Positions 43,813 to 55,994 are shown, numbered from the stretch's first letter. The stretch is DNA of 64,000 bases from Diphasiastrum complanatum (GCA_029204225.1 CM055113.1:4768431-4832430); one strand, 5' to 3'. Notes: generated from the letters alone by a model not told the origin. Numbers and translations: made by a program.

Positions 43813-44900
43813 AGTCCCGTAATGTGAACAATATCACATTTGCCTAAGTTAACATTTGCAATGTTGGCCTAAGTTGCCATTTGCAAATGTTTGACAATTC
43901 TATAACATTGGCCTAAGATGGCATTTGCATAATCTTTCACACGTTGTTTAGGAAGAATATAAATCCAGATCCGAATTCACAAGTATCTACATCTCTTGCC
44001 CAGCTTGCATGTTGATGTCCACTATGAATGTGGAGCTTGTTGTTGTAGGAGTAAATCAACAATTGCAATGCTAAAAAATAAACAACAAAATATTTCCTCC
44101 AGCAGTAGATTTCAATATTTGACTTCTATTTCATGGTAATTAACAACGATTTGAAAGTTAGGAGTTCTAGATCTAGTTCATACAAGGCCTTGGTATTATT
44201 TTTATTGGAATCAAAATCAAAAACTTCAACTGCTCATAATTTCATATAACTTTAGAAGGAGAATGATTTCAACTTTAGAAGAGAAAAAAATTAAGGCATT
44301 CACCTCAAGTGAAGGCTGGCATGTGTAGGCTAAATGAGGAGATGCAGTATTTGATGTTTGAAGAAGAATCCTAGTCCAAGAAATATAGTCCACAAATCTT
44401 TGCCCATATATAAATATATGTTGCAGCCATGAATGGAGACACTCACTTTTAAATAGAAAGGGCCTTGAAACAAAGAACACATTTGCAAAAAATTCGACAA
44501 TAGTTGGCAATGTGATTGTTTCTCGAAAGTTGTGGAAACAGAAACTTAAATTGCTCAGAACCTTAGAACTCCACATGACTTTAGGAGAAGATTCATTTAC
44601 ATTATTGGAATAGAGAGAGCATTTTTTTCATTGCTCTTTTCATTTTTTGTATTGTGGAGGGATAATAGGAGAGGAGGAGACTATTGCTTCATGAGCTAGT
44701 ATTGTGATCTTTTTTATGTAATGTGTGTGGGCACATGAATAAAGGTTATTGGCATCTTGTTGATCATATGTAGAGCTCATGTGAAATGCTTGAATAGAAC
44801 CTTAAATATCTTGGTGATGTAATGAAGGGGAGTGTGATATTGTGGCTCATTGCATTTTGTTGTCTTCAAGTAGAATCAAGCTTGGTGCTTTTGCTTCTTG
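43813..44900. other. No recognisable gene
   Basis: A 116-codon minus-strand frame (44226-44576) has no known motif. Otherwise AT-rich sequence. Confidence 0.4.
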
Positions 44901-44917
44901 TTGACAAATTTTAACAT

Positions 44918-45640
44918 GACAGTCCTACTTCATGGAGCAGTCAATATTGTCCAACGCAACACGTGACGTCTAGATCCATTCATGTTGTTGTGTATTTACT
45001 CGCATTGTCACACAATCTGCAGAAATACATGAGAATCACAAATAGGTATCTACGTGATAGTCAAGCTATCAAGTCAAACTTTTGAGGGAGTCAGGCCAGT
45101 CAAACTATTGAGAGAGTCTCGACAATCAAACCATCGAGTTGAAGTTTTGACTCCAACTCAAATCGACAAATTATTTATTGCCGACTCTCTAACTCGAATC
45201 GACAAAATTGTCAACTGTTTCCAGCTCAATTCGACAAAAGATTGTCAACTTTCTAAATAGAATGATACCACTAAATAAAGAGATAGCAAGCATAAAGCTA
45301 CCATATTATCTTCTTGTCATTGTAGCAATTGTAAATCAGATTAGCTTTTGCACACATAGTTATCATTGCTATTGTATTGTGCTCATTGTAATTTCTTGCT
45401 AATTTGTACATGCTACTTTTTGTATTCAATCTAATGTCTTATTGCATTCAGAATAACGTCACCAATAGATGTATGTTTTTCTAATTCATCTTGTTATGTA
45501 ATACTACTCTCGTATTGATTTGTCTAAATTATGTATTGTTTTTGCTTCTACACATTCAATTATTTTGTGTATGCCTATGTAATCAATTGAATATATCCTT
45601 ATGATTTCAAAGTCTAGATCAAGTAGAGCTTAGAAGAATT
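44918..45640 (+). repeat. Copia LTR relic with a trace of RNase H
   Basis: Near 44924-44950 the plus strand encodes a short piece resembling the GPISWSS motif of copia RNase H. From about 44970 the sequence resembles the LTR at 33.27 kb (TTTACTCGCATTGTCACACAATCTGCA). Degenerate repeats around TCGACAA occur between 45100 and 45250. Edges are uncertain. Confidence 0.45.
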
Positions 45641-45673
45641 CTGAGCTTGAATTTGTTAAGCGTAGTGCATTGC

Positions 45674-47126
45674 CACTACAAGAGGACGAGTGATCATGAA
45701 GGCTTTTTTTGAGCGTTTCTTTGAAAGATAGGTTTTAAAATGAGTCACGGGGGCAGCAAAATGCTCAAGCCTCGAGTCTGATGTTTGGCCTCGGTATACA
45801 CCTACCAAATTTGCTTGTTTTTGAATCATTTATAGAGAGGGATATAAAGAGGGTTATGAATTCCGTAAGGGCCTTGGAACATACATTGAAATACTAAACC
45901 TAATTTGAGGAGTATACCGAGGTTGACGCTGGTATAAGCCCACCAAATTTAGACTTGTTTTTGAGACATTTATAGATAGGGTCCAGGCGGCCAGAGGCAT
46001 TCAGGACACTCTGCTAACCGAGGGTGATATCGAGACTGATGAAAAGTAAACCACGGTATCAACATATTGGATTCCAATTCATATCATTATTGGTTGCCAT
46101 ATGCACAAGTGAATATATAAATTTATCTATCACAAAAAAATGATGATCACAAATTGTGTACTCACATCAATCGACTTCTTGTTCGATGTCAAGTAGTCAA
46201 CTAACAAAGCGTAATTGCATCTGTGAGCATATGTTTAGTATTACAATGAATTGAAATACATCGTATTGTCTCACTTATTCATTTGGTGGTCCATCGTTAT
46301 CATTTGCCTCATTATCATGTGAAAAATCTGCCAAACCAAATGAGTCTATCTCTAATTCTACCCAAATATCTCCTACAGCTTCATCATTAATAAGTTAATC
46401 TTCAAAAGTTAATGGCAATGGTGACGACGAGTGAGATCGAGAAGGTGTGCCATGTGTCGTCAAACCATCCGATGATGATGCATAACACTCAATGTCATCA
46501 TTAGCTTGTGAAGCTTGCACATGATCATCCTCCAAAAATGTGTCATCGAATCCTCATCACAATCTTGTTCATGAGGTGCAGTTGGCAGTGCCATGTCCTT
46601 CACGACATCTCTATCTTCAAGATTATTTTACTTCGAGGGGTGACTTAAATCACATACCACCATTTGGGATCTAAACAATCAGGGTGAAAGACCACCTATA
46701 ATTGGTCGATGTTACCATAAACGTTGACTTGTAGTTAGTATCCATACCTATGTTATAGTTTCTTGGGTATTACTATACACAATATACATTTTTTGCAGTA
46801 CATTGAAAATCGATTGATTGACAACAAAAGAGCATAGATATCTTGAAGACATAGAAGAAATGTACCTGCTCACATTGATGAGGAAAAACAAATGTATCGC
46901 TTTGATTTGTCCAAAGCTTGGTAGAATCGATGGCAAAATAACCACTCTCATCTTTCATGACAGTTGCATTGAGACCATTGCAAATAACTTTGAACCATTT
47001 GAAATCAAATATGAAAAAAACTGAATTTCCTAAATCCAACTTCGAGGATGTCATTGGTTGTCCCACAATAATCAAGTTGAAGTTCAGACCATGATGAAAT
47101 ACTTGACCAAGATTAAGAAGGTACAT
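45674..47126 (-). mobile_element. Remnant of a CACTA (En/Spm-like) DNA transposon
   Basis: The left end is CACTACAAGAGG at 45674-45685, the terminal sequence typical of CACTA elements. Subterminal repeats follow at 45787-45841 and 45925-45981, plus an 11-bp inverted pair (CCTCGGTATAC at 45789, GTATACCGAGG at 45912). On the minus strand, 46290-47126 encodes a protein resembling the DUF4216 domain found next to CACTA transposases, with an acidic tail. The other terminus and the transposase core are missing; a copia gag lies directly to the right. Confidence 0.6.
46290..47126 (-). pseudogene. DUF4216-like protein fragment of a CACTA element
   Basis: Minus-strand translation gives GNSVFFIFDFKWFKV, GYFAIDSTKLWTNQSDTFVF and PHQCEQVHFFYV. 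In DUF4216 proteins the same order appears: a W-F/D motif after a short strand, then D-PF-xA-Q-QVFY. Beyond a stop near 46790 the frame becomes acidic and Ser-rich (DEAVGDIWVELEID, DNEANDNDGPPNE). DUF4216 accompanies the transposase of En/Spm-type elements; its role is not known. I rate the family call as moderate because it rests on motif memory only. Confidence 0.5.
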
Positions 47127-47225
47127 GATTAACTATGTAATCCAAGAAATCATTGACCATGTGGATATAGAGAGTATACACTAAATGGATCATTAGCATC
47201 TTATGAGAACTTGGTGACCACCCTA

Positions 47226-47651
47226 TTAGTGTAGGATATTGACAATTCCCTGAGTCTCATAGCTGTCTCTGAGATGTCTCCACGCATCCTTGGAGTTCTT
47301 GGCATATCGTACTCTTCCTATTGCACTGTCACCTAGCACCAAGCATATCGTCAGGTATGCATGCCTCTCCTTGATTCCCCAAGCTCCTGCTGTAGCTGCA
47401 TCCATGCAAACCCCTTCCTCGTCATGATCTACAGCATCGCTCCCATCCACTACTCCCCATAGCCCTCTCTCCTCGAGGATCAATTTCATCTTCCTACTCC
47501 CGTTGTCGTAGTTCATCCCTTCAAGTTTCTCAAGGACTCGTGAATCGCTCAATGGACTGATTTTGGTTGTCATATCGACCTTTAGGCAGACTATAATTTG
47601 TTCTGCTTCGACCTCACTCACTTTCTCCTTCATATCCCTTCTATGGTACAT
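47226..47651 (-). pseudogene. Copia gag N-terminal fragment
   Basis: A 141-codon frame encodes LEKLEGMNYDNGSRKMKLIL, ERGLWGVVDG, AWGIKERHAYLTICLVLGDS and AKNSKDAWRHLRDSYETQG. This is the standard copia Gag start (LEGxNYxxW, LW-V-DG, AKxAWxxLxxxYE). The tryptophan usually found after NY is altered (NYDNG). The rest of gag is missing on the left, where CACTA sequence begins, so the copia piece is truncated there. Confidence 0.8.
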
Positions 47652-48185
47652 ATCGCTTTAAAAAATGATTACACTACCTCGTGATGTGGGCCCATAACCT
47701 TTGAAAGATCATAATTCTGTATGTATCGGAATCAACGATTACATACTAGGTAAACAAAACTATGACATGCAGCAATCAAACAATGAGAGCATTCATCATG
47801 GCAAGCTAAATATCTGTACGACACAGAAGATACGAAATGCAGAAATAAAAAGGTACTTGATAGATTCGATCCTTGGGTACATATACACGTCAACAGGTGT
47901 CAGCCAAGAAAATGCACATCTGTATGTGCCAAGAACCTACTTACTTAGGGCTGCCCATTCTACCTTTGGACACATGCCTTACATAACTGCCAACTCGTTT
48001 CACACTACACTGACTTCAAAAAAACGGTTTTACAATTGATCTGACAGTAAAGGGACGGTTGAGGCTTTAACTCTACTTTTGCACTTCCATATTGAGCCCT
48101 TAAGGCCATCAGTTTATCTTGCCACCCCTCAAGTTTGCCCACATTCACATTCACAGACACTTTGAGAATTTCTAGTTTTTGGAGT

Positions 48186-48830
48186 TCAGTGATGGACTTG
48201 TATGCAGGACTTGTATACAGTACCAGACTGGATATTTGCACGACAGTAGGGAAGTTAAGTCAGCTTTTGAATAACCTAGGCATAGCACATTGGAATGCAG
48301 GAAAGAGAGTCCTAAAATATTTACAAGGAATAACTGCACATGGTATAATCTATAGGTTATGTAGTTTCGAACTGGGGAGGAAATGAGGATGATAGGACAT
48401 TCAGGTTATACATTCATCATGGCCAATGCAATAATCAGCTGGGCAAGTACCAAACAGAGATCCATGACTCTATCCACCACTGAAGCTGAATACATGGCTC
48501 TATGTCATGCTTCAAAGGAACACATGTAGACCAAGAATATTATTAATGAAATAGAGATTAAAGTAGATAGTTTTGTTTTACAAAGTGATAATCAGGGTTT
48601 TTCTTGTGTAAAATTGGTTGCTTTCATAAGAGAAGCAAACATATTAGTCTGCAATATCACTATGTTAGATATATGGTACAATCTGGAGAATTTATTCTGA
48701 AGTATTGTGCTACTAAAGAAATGATAGCGGATCTCATGACCAAGAGTTTAGGTAAAGAAAAATTTCAGTATTTCAGAGATCTGATGGGAGTTAGAGAAAA
48801 TTTCTTAGTAGAATGAAGTTAAATTGTGGG
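48186..48830 (+). pseudogene. Copia RNase H remnant, plus strand
   Basis: The sequence reads VYSTRLDICTTVGKLSQLLN, IAHWNAGKRVLKYLQGITAHG, then in another frame ISWASTKQRSMTLSTTEAEYM and VLQSDNQG, then KRSKHISLQYHYVRYMVQSG and ADLMTKSLGKEKF. These are the tether and RNase H blocks in order, with at least two frameshifts. The element is cut at its left side near 48186. It is followed by a purine-rich GTGGGAGAGAT. Confidence 0.8.
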
Positions 48831-48837
48831 AGAGATT

Positions 48838-49080
48838 GTTGGTAGCAATTCAACTGTTAGGCCGTTATATGTTGAATGTCACACCCATGTGAAAAATTGG
48901 CGGATGTTAAAAGAAGGGTACCTGTCATCAACAATGACATGTAAAGATCTTTGATGATGAGTAGGATATAAGTAGAAGCTATACGAACATGGATGCACTA
49001 TTTTTGCACATATGGCAATAGGATTAACTCTGGTGTTAGCTTGCATAGATGAAGCTTGTGGAATGCTCATGCTAACATTG
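48838..49080 (+). repeat. Partial 3' LTR after the copia RNase H
   Basis: It starts TGTTGGTAGC right after the purine-rich stretch. The right end is not defined, because another copia element begins within about 100 bases. Confidence 0.4.
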
Positions 49081-49200
49081 TTCAAAGTATTGCTATTCAA
49101 AAGACTTTGCCAAGTTTGATGGATCTTCAAGAGATCTTGATCAATGAGGTATAGGCTCCAAGCAAGAGGTGGACCTACATCAACACTTTAAGAGGATGCT

Positions 49201-49449
49201 ATGTTCACAAAGGGAAAATTCAAGGGCAAAACCAAAAGTAAGTGGTCTAAAGGGCAAGATCAAGTGGATGCTTCTTCAAGTGGCAAAAAGAAGGATAGAT
49301 CAAAGCTCAAGTGCTTTAATTGTGGCATCAAAAGACACTTTTCAAGTGAGTGCTACAGAAGAAGAGAGATCAAGGAGACAAGCAAGGTAATCTTACTCTT
49401 GATGAGGATGGTTTGGATGTTCAAGATGCAAATGATGATGATTTTGTGA
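49201..49449 (+). pseudogene. Gag C-terminus with one zinc knuckle
   Basis: The frame starts at MFTKGKFKGKTK and contains CFNCGIKRHFSSEC, a CX2CX4HX4C knuckle embedded in Lys-rich sequence. A frameshift near 49385 moves into the protease frame, which reads QGNLTLDEDGLDV. Most of gag upstream is lost. Confidence 0.8.
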
Positions 49450-51179
49450 TGTCTTCATGTATGCTTGCTAATGATGGAGATCTAGATCCTTGGTGGATTG
49501 ATAGTGGAGCAATGTCATGCATGACCTTTCACAAAGAGTACTTCACTTCTTTGTTGGCATATGGAGATGACAAGAGGGTGATCTACATGGCCAATGATGG
49601 TGAGTGTGCAATCAAATGGATTGGCACAATTCCTATTTCTCTCTCTACAAATAGGAATGTTCATTTGGAGTATGTCTTGTTTATTCCATCTATTACCAAG
49701 AATTTGCTTAGTGTGAGCCCAATTCTAAGTAAGGGCCTCAAGGTGGAGTTTGATGGAGATTCTTGTTTGATCAAAAGGAAGGATGTCTTGATTGGAAAAG
49801 GTAAAAGGCAAGGGAAGTTGTTTAAACTTGATGCTTGTGTTATTGCTAACCAAGTTGGATGTGTTGCAAGGGAGCAAATTTTTATTCAAGAGGTTTGGCA
49901 CAAAAGGATGGGACACCTCAACTTCAAGTCATTGGAGGTAATGGCAAGGAAAAAGGTTGTGATTGGTCTTCCAAGTTCCTTAAGTAATGACAAGCATGTT
50001 TGTGAGTCTTGTGCTTTGTCTAAGTCACATAGACTACCTTATACTAGATCTATTTCTAGATCTACAAAGCCTTTACAACTTGTACATTCAGATATTCATG
50101 GATTTACTACAATTAGCAATAGTGGAGCTAAGATGTATGTAATATTCATTGATGATTTTAGTAAATTTTGTTGGATCTATCTACTAAAGAGCAAGGATGA
50201 AGTGTATGATGTCTTTGTCCAGTTCAAGAATGCAAGGGAGAACCAATTTTCCACAAAGATCAAGTGCTTGAGAGGTGACAATGGTGGTGAGTACATATCT
50301 AACAAGTTCAAGGCCTTTTGTGATGAGCATGGGATCAAGAGGGAGTATACAACATCAAGGACCCCACAACAAAATGGAGTGGCTGAAAGGAAGAATAGGA
50401 CTTTATGTGAAAGTGCTAAAGCTATGAGGTTAAGTGCTAATCTTGACAAACCATTTTGGGATCAAGCTTTCTTGTGTGCCAATTTCTTGTGCAATAGGTG
50501 GCCGAGTGCTATTTTGGATGGAAGGACACCTTTTGAGGTGCTATTCGAGAGGAGGCCGAGTGTAAACTTTCTAAGAACCTTTGGATGCACATGCTATGTC
50601 AACATTACTCTTGATGATAGAACCAAGGAGGATCCATCTTCAAGAAGAGATATTTTTGTTGGATATAGTGAGGTGAGTAAAGCCTACAAGGTTTACATTC
50701 CTTCTACTAACAAAGTGATTGTTGGTAGAGATGTCATTTTTTATGAGGGGAACATTCGAAAGGTTTCTTCAAGAATGATTGATGGTAGAGTGGATGGATC
50801 TAACATTCTTGATGTTGATGAGAAGGATCTTTCTTTGGATGGTGGTGATGGTGGACCTTCATCAAGTCAAAAGCCAAGGAGAACATCAAGAGAAAGACAA
50901 GTACCTTCAAGGCTCACATATGATCAAAAGGGAAAGCAGGTAGTTTCTAGAAATTATGTTGCTTTCCTAACCTCTTTGGATGAGCCTACAAATGTAGATC
51001 AAGCAAGGACAGAAGAGGAGTGGATCCAAGCAATGGATCTCGAGTATCAAGCTCTTATGAAGAATGGAACATGGAGATTGGTGGAGTTGCTTAAGGACAA
51101 GAAAGCTATTGTATGCAAATGGATCTTCAAGGTGAAGACAAACCAAGATGGATCTATCAACAAGTACAAGGCAAGGTGA
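49350..51179 (+). pseudogene. Copia pol: protease, integrase and start of RT
   Basis: An open frame of 609 codons. Protease: WWIDSGAMSCMT with catalytic DSG. Pre-integrase: VWHKRMGHLNFKSLE and CESCALSKSHRLPY (HHCC zinc). Integrase core: [22 protein letters not shown] and QQNGVAERKNRTL supply D, D and E. C-terminal part: RDIFVGYSEVSKAYKVY. RT entry: EWIQAMDLEYQALMKNGTW and CKWIFKVKTNQDGSINKYKAR. It ends at TGA 51177-51179, after which the same frame continues. All catalytic residues of protease and integrase are present. Confidence 0.92.
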
Positions 51180-51920
51180 GTGGCAAAAGGATATGCTCCA
51201 CAACAAGGAATTGACTATGATGAGACCTTTTCACCCGTGGCAAAGATGGTACACATTCGAGTCATCATTTCACTTGCTATACTTTATAGATGGGATCTAT
51301 GGCATATGGACATTTCAAATGCATTCTTGAATGGTGATCTTGAGGAGGAAGTGTACATGGAGCAACCCGAGAGCTACATTTAATCAACAAAGCCAAATCA
51401 TGTGTGTCTTCTACAAAAGAGTTTGTATGGCCTTAGGCAAGCACCAAGGAGTTGGTATGCTAAGATTAAGACTTTTTTACTCTCTCAAGGCTTTGTTATA
51501 AGGGAGTATGATCATTCACTTTATTATAGGTTTGCTGGAAATGATGTTACCATCTTGCTAATATATGTGGATGATATCATCTTGAGTGGTGGAGACAATC
51601 AAGATGTGGAGGGTATTAAGAATGCTCTTAAGAAGGAGTTTGACGTGGATGATCTTGGTAATTTGCATTACATTTTAGGAATAGAAGTCATTAGATCTTC
51701 TCAATCTACTTTCATTTGTCAATAGAAGTATGCTAATTCTATTCTAGAAAGATTTCATATGGTAGATGCAAAAGCTATTGATACACCTATGGAGTCTCAT
51801 GTAAAGCTAACTATAAGAGGTAATGAAAGATCCTTCGAGGACATTACTCTCTATAGGAAGCTAGTTGGTTCACTCATCTATCTAACCATTACTAGACCTG
51901 ATCTAACTATTGTGTTGGAA
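51180..51920 (+). pseudogene. Copia reverse transcriptase
   Basis: It continues in the same frame after the TGA: GYAPQQGIDYDETFSPVAKM, LNGDLEEEVYMEQPESYI, a TAA, KSLYGLRQAPRSWY and the catalytic LLIYVDDIILSGG, then LGIEVIRSSQSTFICQ, a TAG, and LVGSLIYLTITRPDLT. The catalytic box is intact. Three stops, including the TGA, interrupt it. Confidence 0.9.
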
Positions 51921-52015
51921 GATTGAGTCAATTCAAGCAAGATCCTAGTGAGGAGCATTGGAAGCTAGGAAAGCGAGTTTTGAGGTACATCATTGGAACT
52001 TGAGATTTTGGCATA

Positions 52016-52540
52016 TTGTATGAGGGATCATCACCTAATCTTTTTGGATTTTTAGATTCGGACTATGATGGAGATGTAATGGATAGGAGATCCATTAGTG
52101 CTTATTGTATTTTCATAGGTGATGGAGCTATATCATGGATGTCAAAGAAACAAGCCACTATCTCATTGTCATTTACTGAGGCCAAGTACACAGCTCTTAC
52201 ACATTGCACAAAGGAGATGGTATGGATCAAGAGGATGATCAAGGATCTTCACTTGCTGGATTTTTCAGAGAGCCCAATCATCTTTTGTGACAATCAATCA
52301 GCCCAAATAATGGCATCCAATCCTATCTTTCATGCTAGGAGCAAGCATATTGAGATACAATATCATTTTGTGAGGGAGCGAGTCATTGCAAAGGAGGTGA
52401 AGCTTCAACATGTGTCTTCAAGAGAATGTGTAGCTGATATCTTCACCAAAGCATTGGGAAAAGACTTGTTCATGAAGCATAGGACTTCACTTGGATTATT
52501 ATCAAAGTCTATGCTAAAACTAGTTGAAGAGGGAGTGTGA
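52016..52540 (+). pseudogene. Copia RNase H
   Basis: A 174-codon open frame, one base out of phase with RT because of a deletion near 51915. Motifs: DSDYDGDVMDRRSISAYCIF, ATISLSFTEAKYTAL, IFCDNQSAQIMASNPIFHAR and ECVADIFTKALGKDLF. Catalytic D, E and D positions are present. The stop TGA overlaps the start of the LTR. Confidence 0.88.
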
Positions 52541-53096
52541 AAGATTCAACTAGTTTCATCACATTTTGCAATATTTCCATATTTGGCATATTGAGGCCAA
52601 AAGTTGTTTTAGACTTAGAGGTTGACTTTTCAAAGTTCATTAGTCTAAATTTCATTTGAATAAACACTTTTTGAAAGTGTGGGAAAGTTAGAATGTGAGT
52701 TTGAGTAGATTCAATTTGAATAGTTGGGTACATTGAATCTAGACCCAAAATTAGTAGGGTTAGCATTTGAGTGGGAAAGCCAAGTGGCCAGATAGGGTTT
52801 GGACCTGCTATAAAAGGATGTAACTCGTGTAGAGAGTGATCTTCTCTCTTCTCTATCTCATTTCATGCTTAGTCATCGAAGATGGCTAGGTATTCGATGT
52901 TCTTCAAATAATTTGACATTCGAATGTAGATAAGAACAAGAATGGATACCCTTTAGTCCGAAGATGAAGATTAGCCAGAAGGTCAATGTAGTCATCCTTC
53001 AAATAGTTGGTTTGTTTTCGATTCTATGTATAAAGTTCTAGGTGTCAAACTGCTTTGTAAAAACCCGTGTATTTTACTAGCCATTATTCTGGACAC
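52536..53096 (+). repeat. 3' LTR of the copia element
   Basis: It starts TGTGAAAGATTC right after GAAGAGGGAG. A TATA-like CTATAAAAGG lies near 52808. The end at CTGGACA is a guess because the 5' LTR is missing. Confidence 0.55.
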
Positions 53097-53099
53097 ATA

Positions 53100-54890
53100 A
53101 TGAGAGTAGTTTTGCAGATATTGTAGTCCGTGTCAAGAAACACGACTAAATATGAAAAATACCAAAACAGAAAACTATATTCTTGCAGACATTAGATGAG
53201 AAGACATAAAATCTAGAGAGGTTGCATCTGATCCTAGATCAATGATTAATTCAATCAAAAAATGTGCAGGAAGAATCTTGAATAAATTGTATCACCAAGG
53301 AGGAAACTATGAGCTTAATTTCCAACAGTCTCTTCTTCTTCAGATGATGGCTCTTCTTCAATATCAATGGGCTTTTTATTTTTTTGGGAGAAAACGTTTA
53401 TTCTTGGTCTTGTCCATTGAAATTTTTACATTTGCAGTTTCCACGACAACATTCAGCTTGCTAGGATTAAAACTCCTTTTCCTTCTCCTCATGCAACCTT
53501 CTCTTTCTTGGTTGGCTCAACCTCTGGTGCCTTCGGCTTTTGACGGGTATCCTCCTTTTCAAGGACAAACTCCTTGCGTATAAAAGAAAATGAACAGGTA
53601 ATCATATTTGTTGATTGTTCCAACTTTTTTGATAATAATAGCAGGTAGCAAAGATCGCTTTGTTGAAGCTTTTCATTGACGACCATAAGCCTCTTTGGAG
53701 ACTTCTCATTGTTCACATCCTCGACAGTTATGATGACAATGTCAAGGTCATCCTCCCATTCATAGTCAATCCATGTTACAATTCAAGCGCGATATCTAGT
53801 TTCTTGCAAATAATTTTTTTTAAGGCCACTCCCTTGCGAATATCTAAGTGCCCATTGGTAAGAAACGCACTTGGATTTAGAGGAGCATCTGTAGTTTTTG
53901 CGGCTGGTTCATTAGGAGTAGTAGTCTCACCCTTTTTTGACATTTTAGATTATTTAAGAATCAATTTAGACTTTGGCTTTGTCATTTGCATCATGTTGGT
54001 TTCTATCTTTGGAAAACCTAAAAAGAACGAAAAAATTAATAAGAATTTCATTAAAGATGAATGTTATAAAGGTCTTTAATTACTTGGTTGATTGTAGAAT
54101 TTAGAACTCATAATCTGATTAAGAATTGGTTTGGAATAATATTTTTGGAATCCAGTGATTTTCCTTGTGGAAAAGATTTCAGAATGATTCTTATATTTCC
54201 TGAGTTGTATATTCTGCATAAACACCAGTATTTTGCTAATGATTATGGTTTTGGAATCCTGTAAATTATGATTGATGAATCATAAGATTCTAAATGTTTA
54301 TGATTGACGGATCATAAATTGATACTTAGAGGTCATTAGAAGCTTATAAGAAAATGTGAGAATTCTTAAGATAATGAGTAATTCTTGATCAATTGGGTAA
54401 GTCAAGGACTTAGATCTGTTGGTTGAACTCTAAATTTCTTTACTCCCGCACATACTTGAGATTGTGTAATCTCACAGGCATTTTCAATGAGTAATTGCTT
54501 ACTTATGAAGAATTTGCTTACCTTACAGGTTGTAGTCTATAAGTGCTTGTGTGCAAAGTTCAGTCTATATCTCCAGATTTATAGGAGACAAATAAATCTA
54601 TCAATATACAAACAGTTGCTGATTTCTTGCATATGATGCTAGAAATGGGGATGTTAACTCATTAGAGTTACTACAATGCTCTAGATGGAGTTATAATTGT
54701 TTGAGACTTGATGGATGTCCTAAAAATTTTAGATGACTGAATTGTGGTATTTAGAATATTTGTATATTCTAAGAATTTTTTTACCAAGAAGCCTTATTTT
54801 TTGCAAGAAATTGAAATGGAATTTCTTCAGCTTTTGCATGTGATTTCTTAAATAAAGTAAGATCACCCTGTGTTTCATGTAATTGGGATT
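53100..54890. other. No recognised gene; disrupted minus-strand coding-like blocks
   Basis: On the minus strand, 53489-54080 has coding-like blocks in different frames (GETTTPNEPAAKTTDAPLN, DYEWEDDLDIVITVEDVN, PKAPEVEPTKKEKVA). They are acidic and Lys-rich in turn and may be a decayed gag or host gene. I do not recognise them. The rest is AT-rich. Confidence 0.35.
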
Positions 54891-54892
54891 TC

Positions 54893-55168
54893 ATGAAGGT
54901 GATGAACTTTTATTTTGGAGTAGATCAACCCATTTGGAAGATTTATAGCTTAGTGTATCTTTTGGATTTTGAGTTAGTATTCATGATTAGAGGCAAGCAA
55001 TTGAAGAATTGTTTCATCTCTGAGTACTTATTCAGATGGAAAGATCGGACTAAGAATAATGATTTAGGGGTAAGGCTTGAAAGCTTAAGAGATAGTTTCA
55101 TGTTTTCTCTTTTTCATTCTGAGGACAAAACCTGTTTAAGGGAGGAAGAATGTTATGGCCATATTTAG
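54893..55168 (+). pseudogene. Chromodomain-like C-terminus of a Ty3/gypsy chromovirus
   Basis: The plus strand encodes KQLKNCFISEYLFRWKDRT and VRLESLRDSFMF, fitting the core of a chromodomain (R-L-N-x-EYLVRWKG and W-LE-L), although the second tryptophan is not conserved. It is followed by FHSEDKTCLREEECYGH, which overlaps the purine-rich GGGAGGAAGAATG before an LTR start. A chromodomain would steer integrase to marked chromatin. The pol in front of it is missing or unrecognisable. Confidence 0.55.
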
Positions 55169-55700
55169 CAAAGGTAGAGCAGCCCTCCAGTGTTCGAGAT
55201 TATTGGTCACACCTAGATTTTATTCCACTTCGAGGCCTGTTGGTGACTAATGACCTTCAGAGGACCCAGACACTCTAATTGAGACATATGGAGTAGTGTA
55301 TACATGTGAATGATATAGGCAGGAGGTATGCATGAAGAGTTGTGATCTATTTATAGTTGACTTGCATGGGGATTGCATGTGGTCATGCATATGATCTTAC
55401 TCTCTATATATTCAGGTAGTGATTATCCCGTCAACGACTTTGGTCTAGGTTACCAGCTGAGCTCTTTTCCTCTTGCTATCACATGGCATGGCTTGGGGTC
55501 TAGATCCAGGATGGTCCTCCAAGAGGGGTCCAAGAGGGGTCACATGGCATGGCTTGGGAGCTAGATCCATGAGGGTACTCCAAGAGGGGTCTAGGTTTAG
55601 TTGGGTGGCTTTGCTCCACAGTCTCTCCTGTGTTTTCATATCCTCATCTTAGGGATTTTCCCTAGTGGTCTTTACAAATAGCCATGCTTTCCCATGTGGC
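55151..55700 (+). repeat. 3' LTR of the chromovirus-like element (right end uncertain)
   Basis: It starts TGTTATGGCC right after GGGAGGAAGAA. It contains a 61-bp tandem duplication at 55480-55591. The right end is undefined. Confidence 0.45.
55480..55591 (+). repeat. 61-bp tandem duplication
   Basis: Two units start at 55480 and 55541, both beginning CACATGGCATGGCTTGGG. The first carries an extra internal copy of the 11-mer CCAAGAGGGGT. Confidence 0.8.
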
Positions 55701-55912
55701 AAAACTATTAGCATAAAAGACCACAATCTCAAAATTTGCATAATTTGAAAACTAGCTGGGACAAAGCTGCCATTGGTAAATTGTACCATGGCTTGTGATG
55801 TGTCTTCCTCTCAAGCATGAGTTTGGTCTCCAGCCAATTTTTATCTTCAAGAGCAATATTGGCCAAAAGAGTTTCCTTGTACAACTAAACAAATTTTTGC
55901 ATCATGCCATTT

Positions 55913-55994
55913 CATGTGAAAGAGTCTGCTCCACATGCACTCTTGTCAATCTACATGTGAAAGAGTCTACTCCACATGCACTCTTGTCAATCTA
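55913..55994 (+). repeat. 41-bp tandem duplication
   Basis: CATGTGAAAGAGTCTRCTCC followed by ACATGCACTCTTGTCAATCTA occurs twice in a row, at 55913 and 55954, with one visible difference (G/A). Confidence 0.9.

Larger units (their letters stand above)
49190..52535 (+). mobile_element. Nearly complete Ty1/copia coding region
   Basis: From left to right come a gag zinc knuckle, protease, pre-integrase zinc region, integrase, RT and RNase H, all on the plus strand, ending at the 3' LTR. Gag is truncated at its N-terminus and no 5' LTR is present. Breaks are few: a frameshift after the knuckle, in-frame TGA at 51177-51179, TAA at 51381-51383, TAG at 51723-51725, and a one-base deletion near 51915. 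It is the best-preserved copia in the window. Confidence 0.92.

Noticed and set aside
46818-47024. Plus-strand frame of 68 codons
   Set aside because: It is antisense to the DUF4216-like minus-strand frame, which fits a known pattern better.
47701-48039. Independent plus-strand gene of 112 codons
   Set aside because: No motif; it lies between two copia fragments and is probably leader or LTR sequence.
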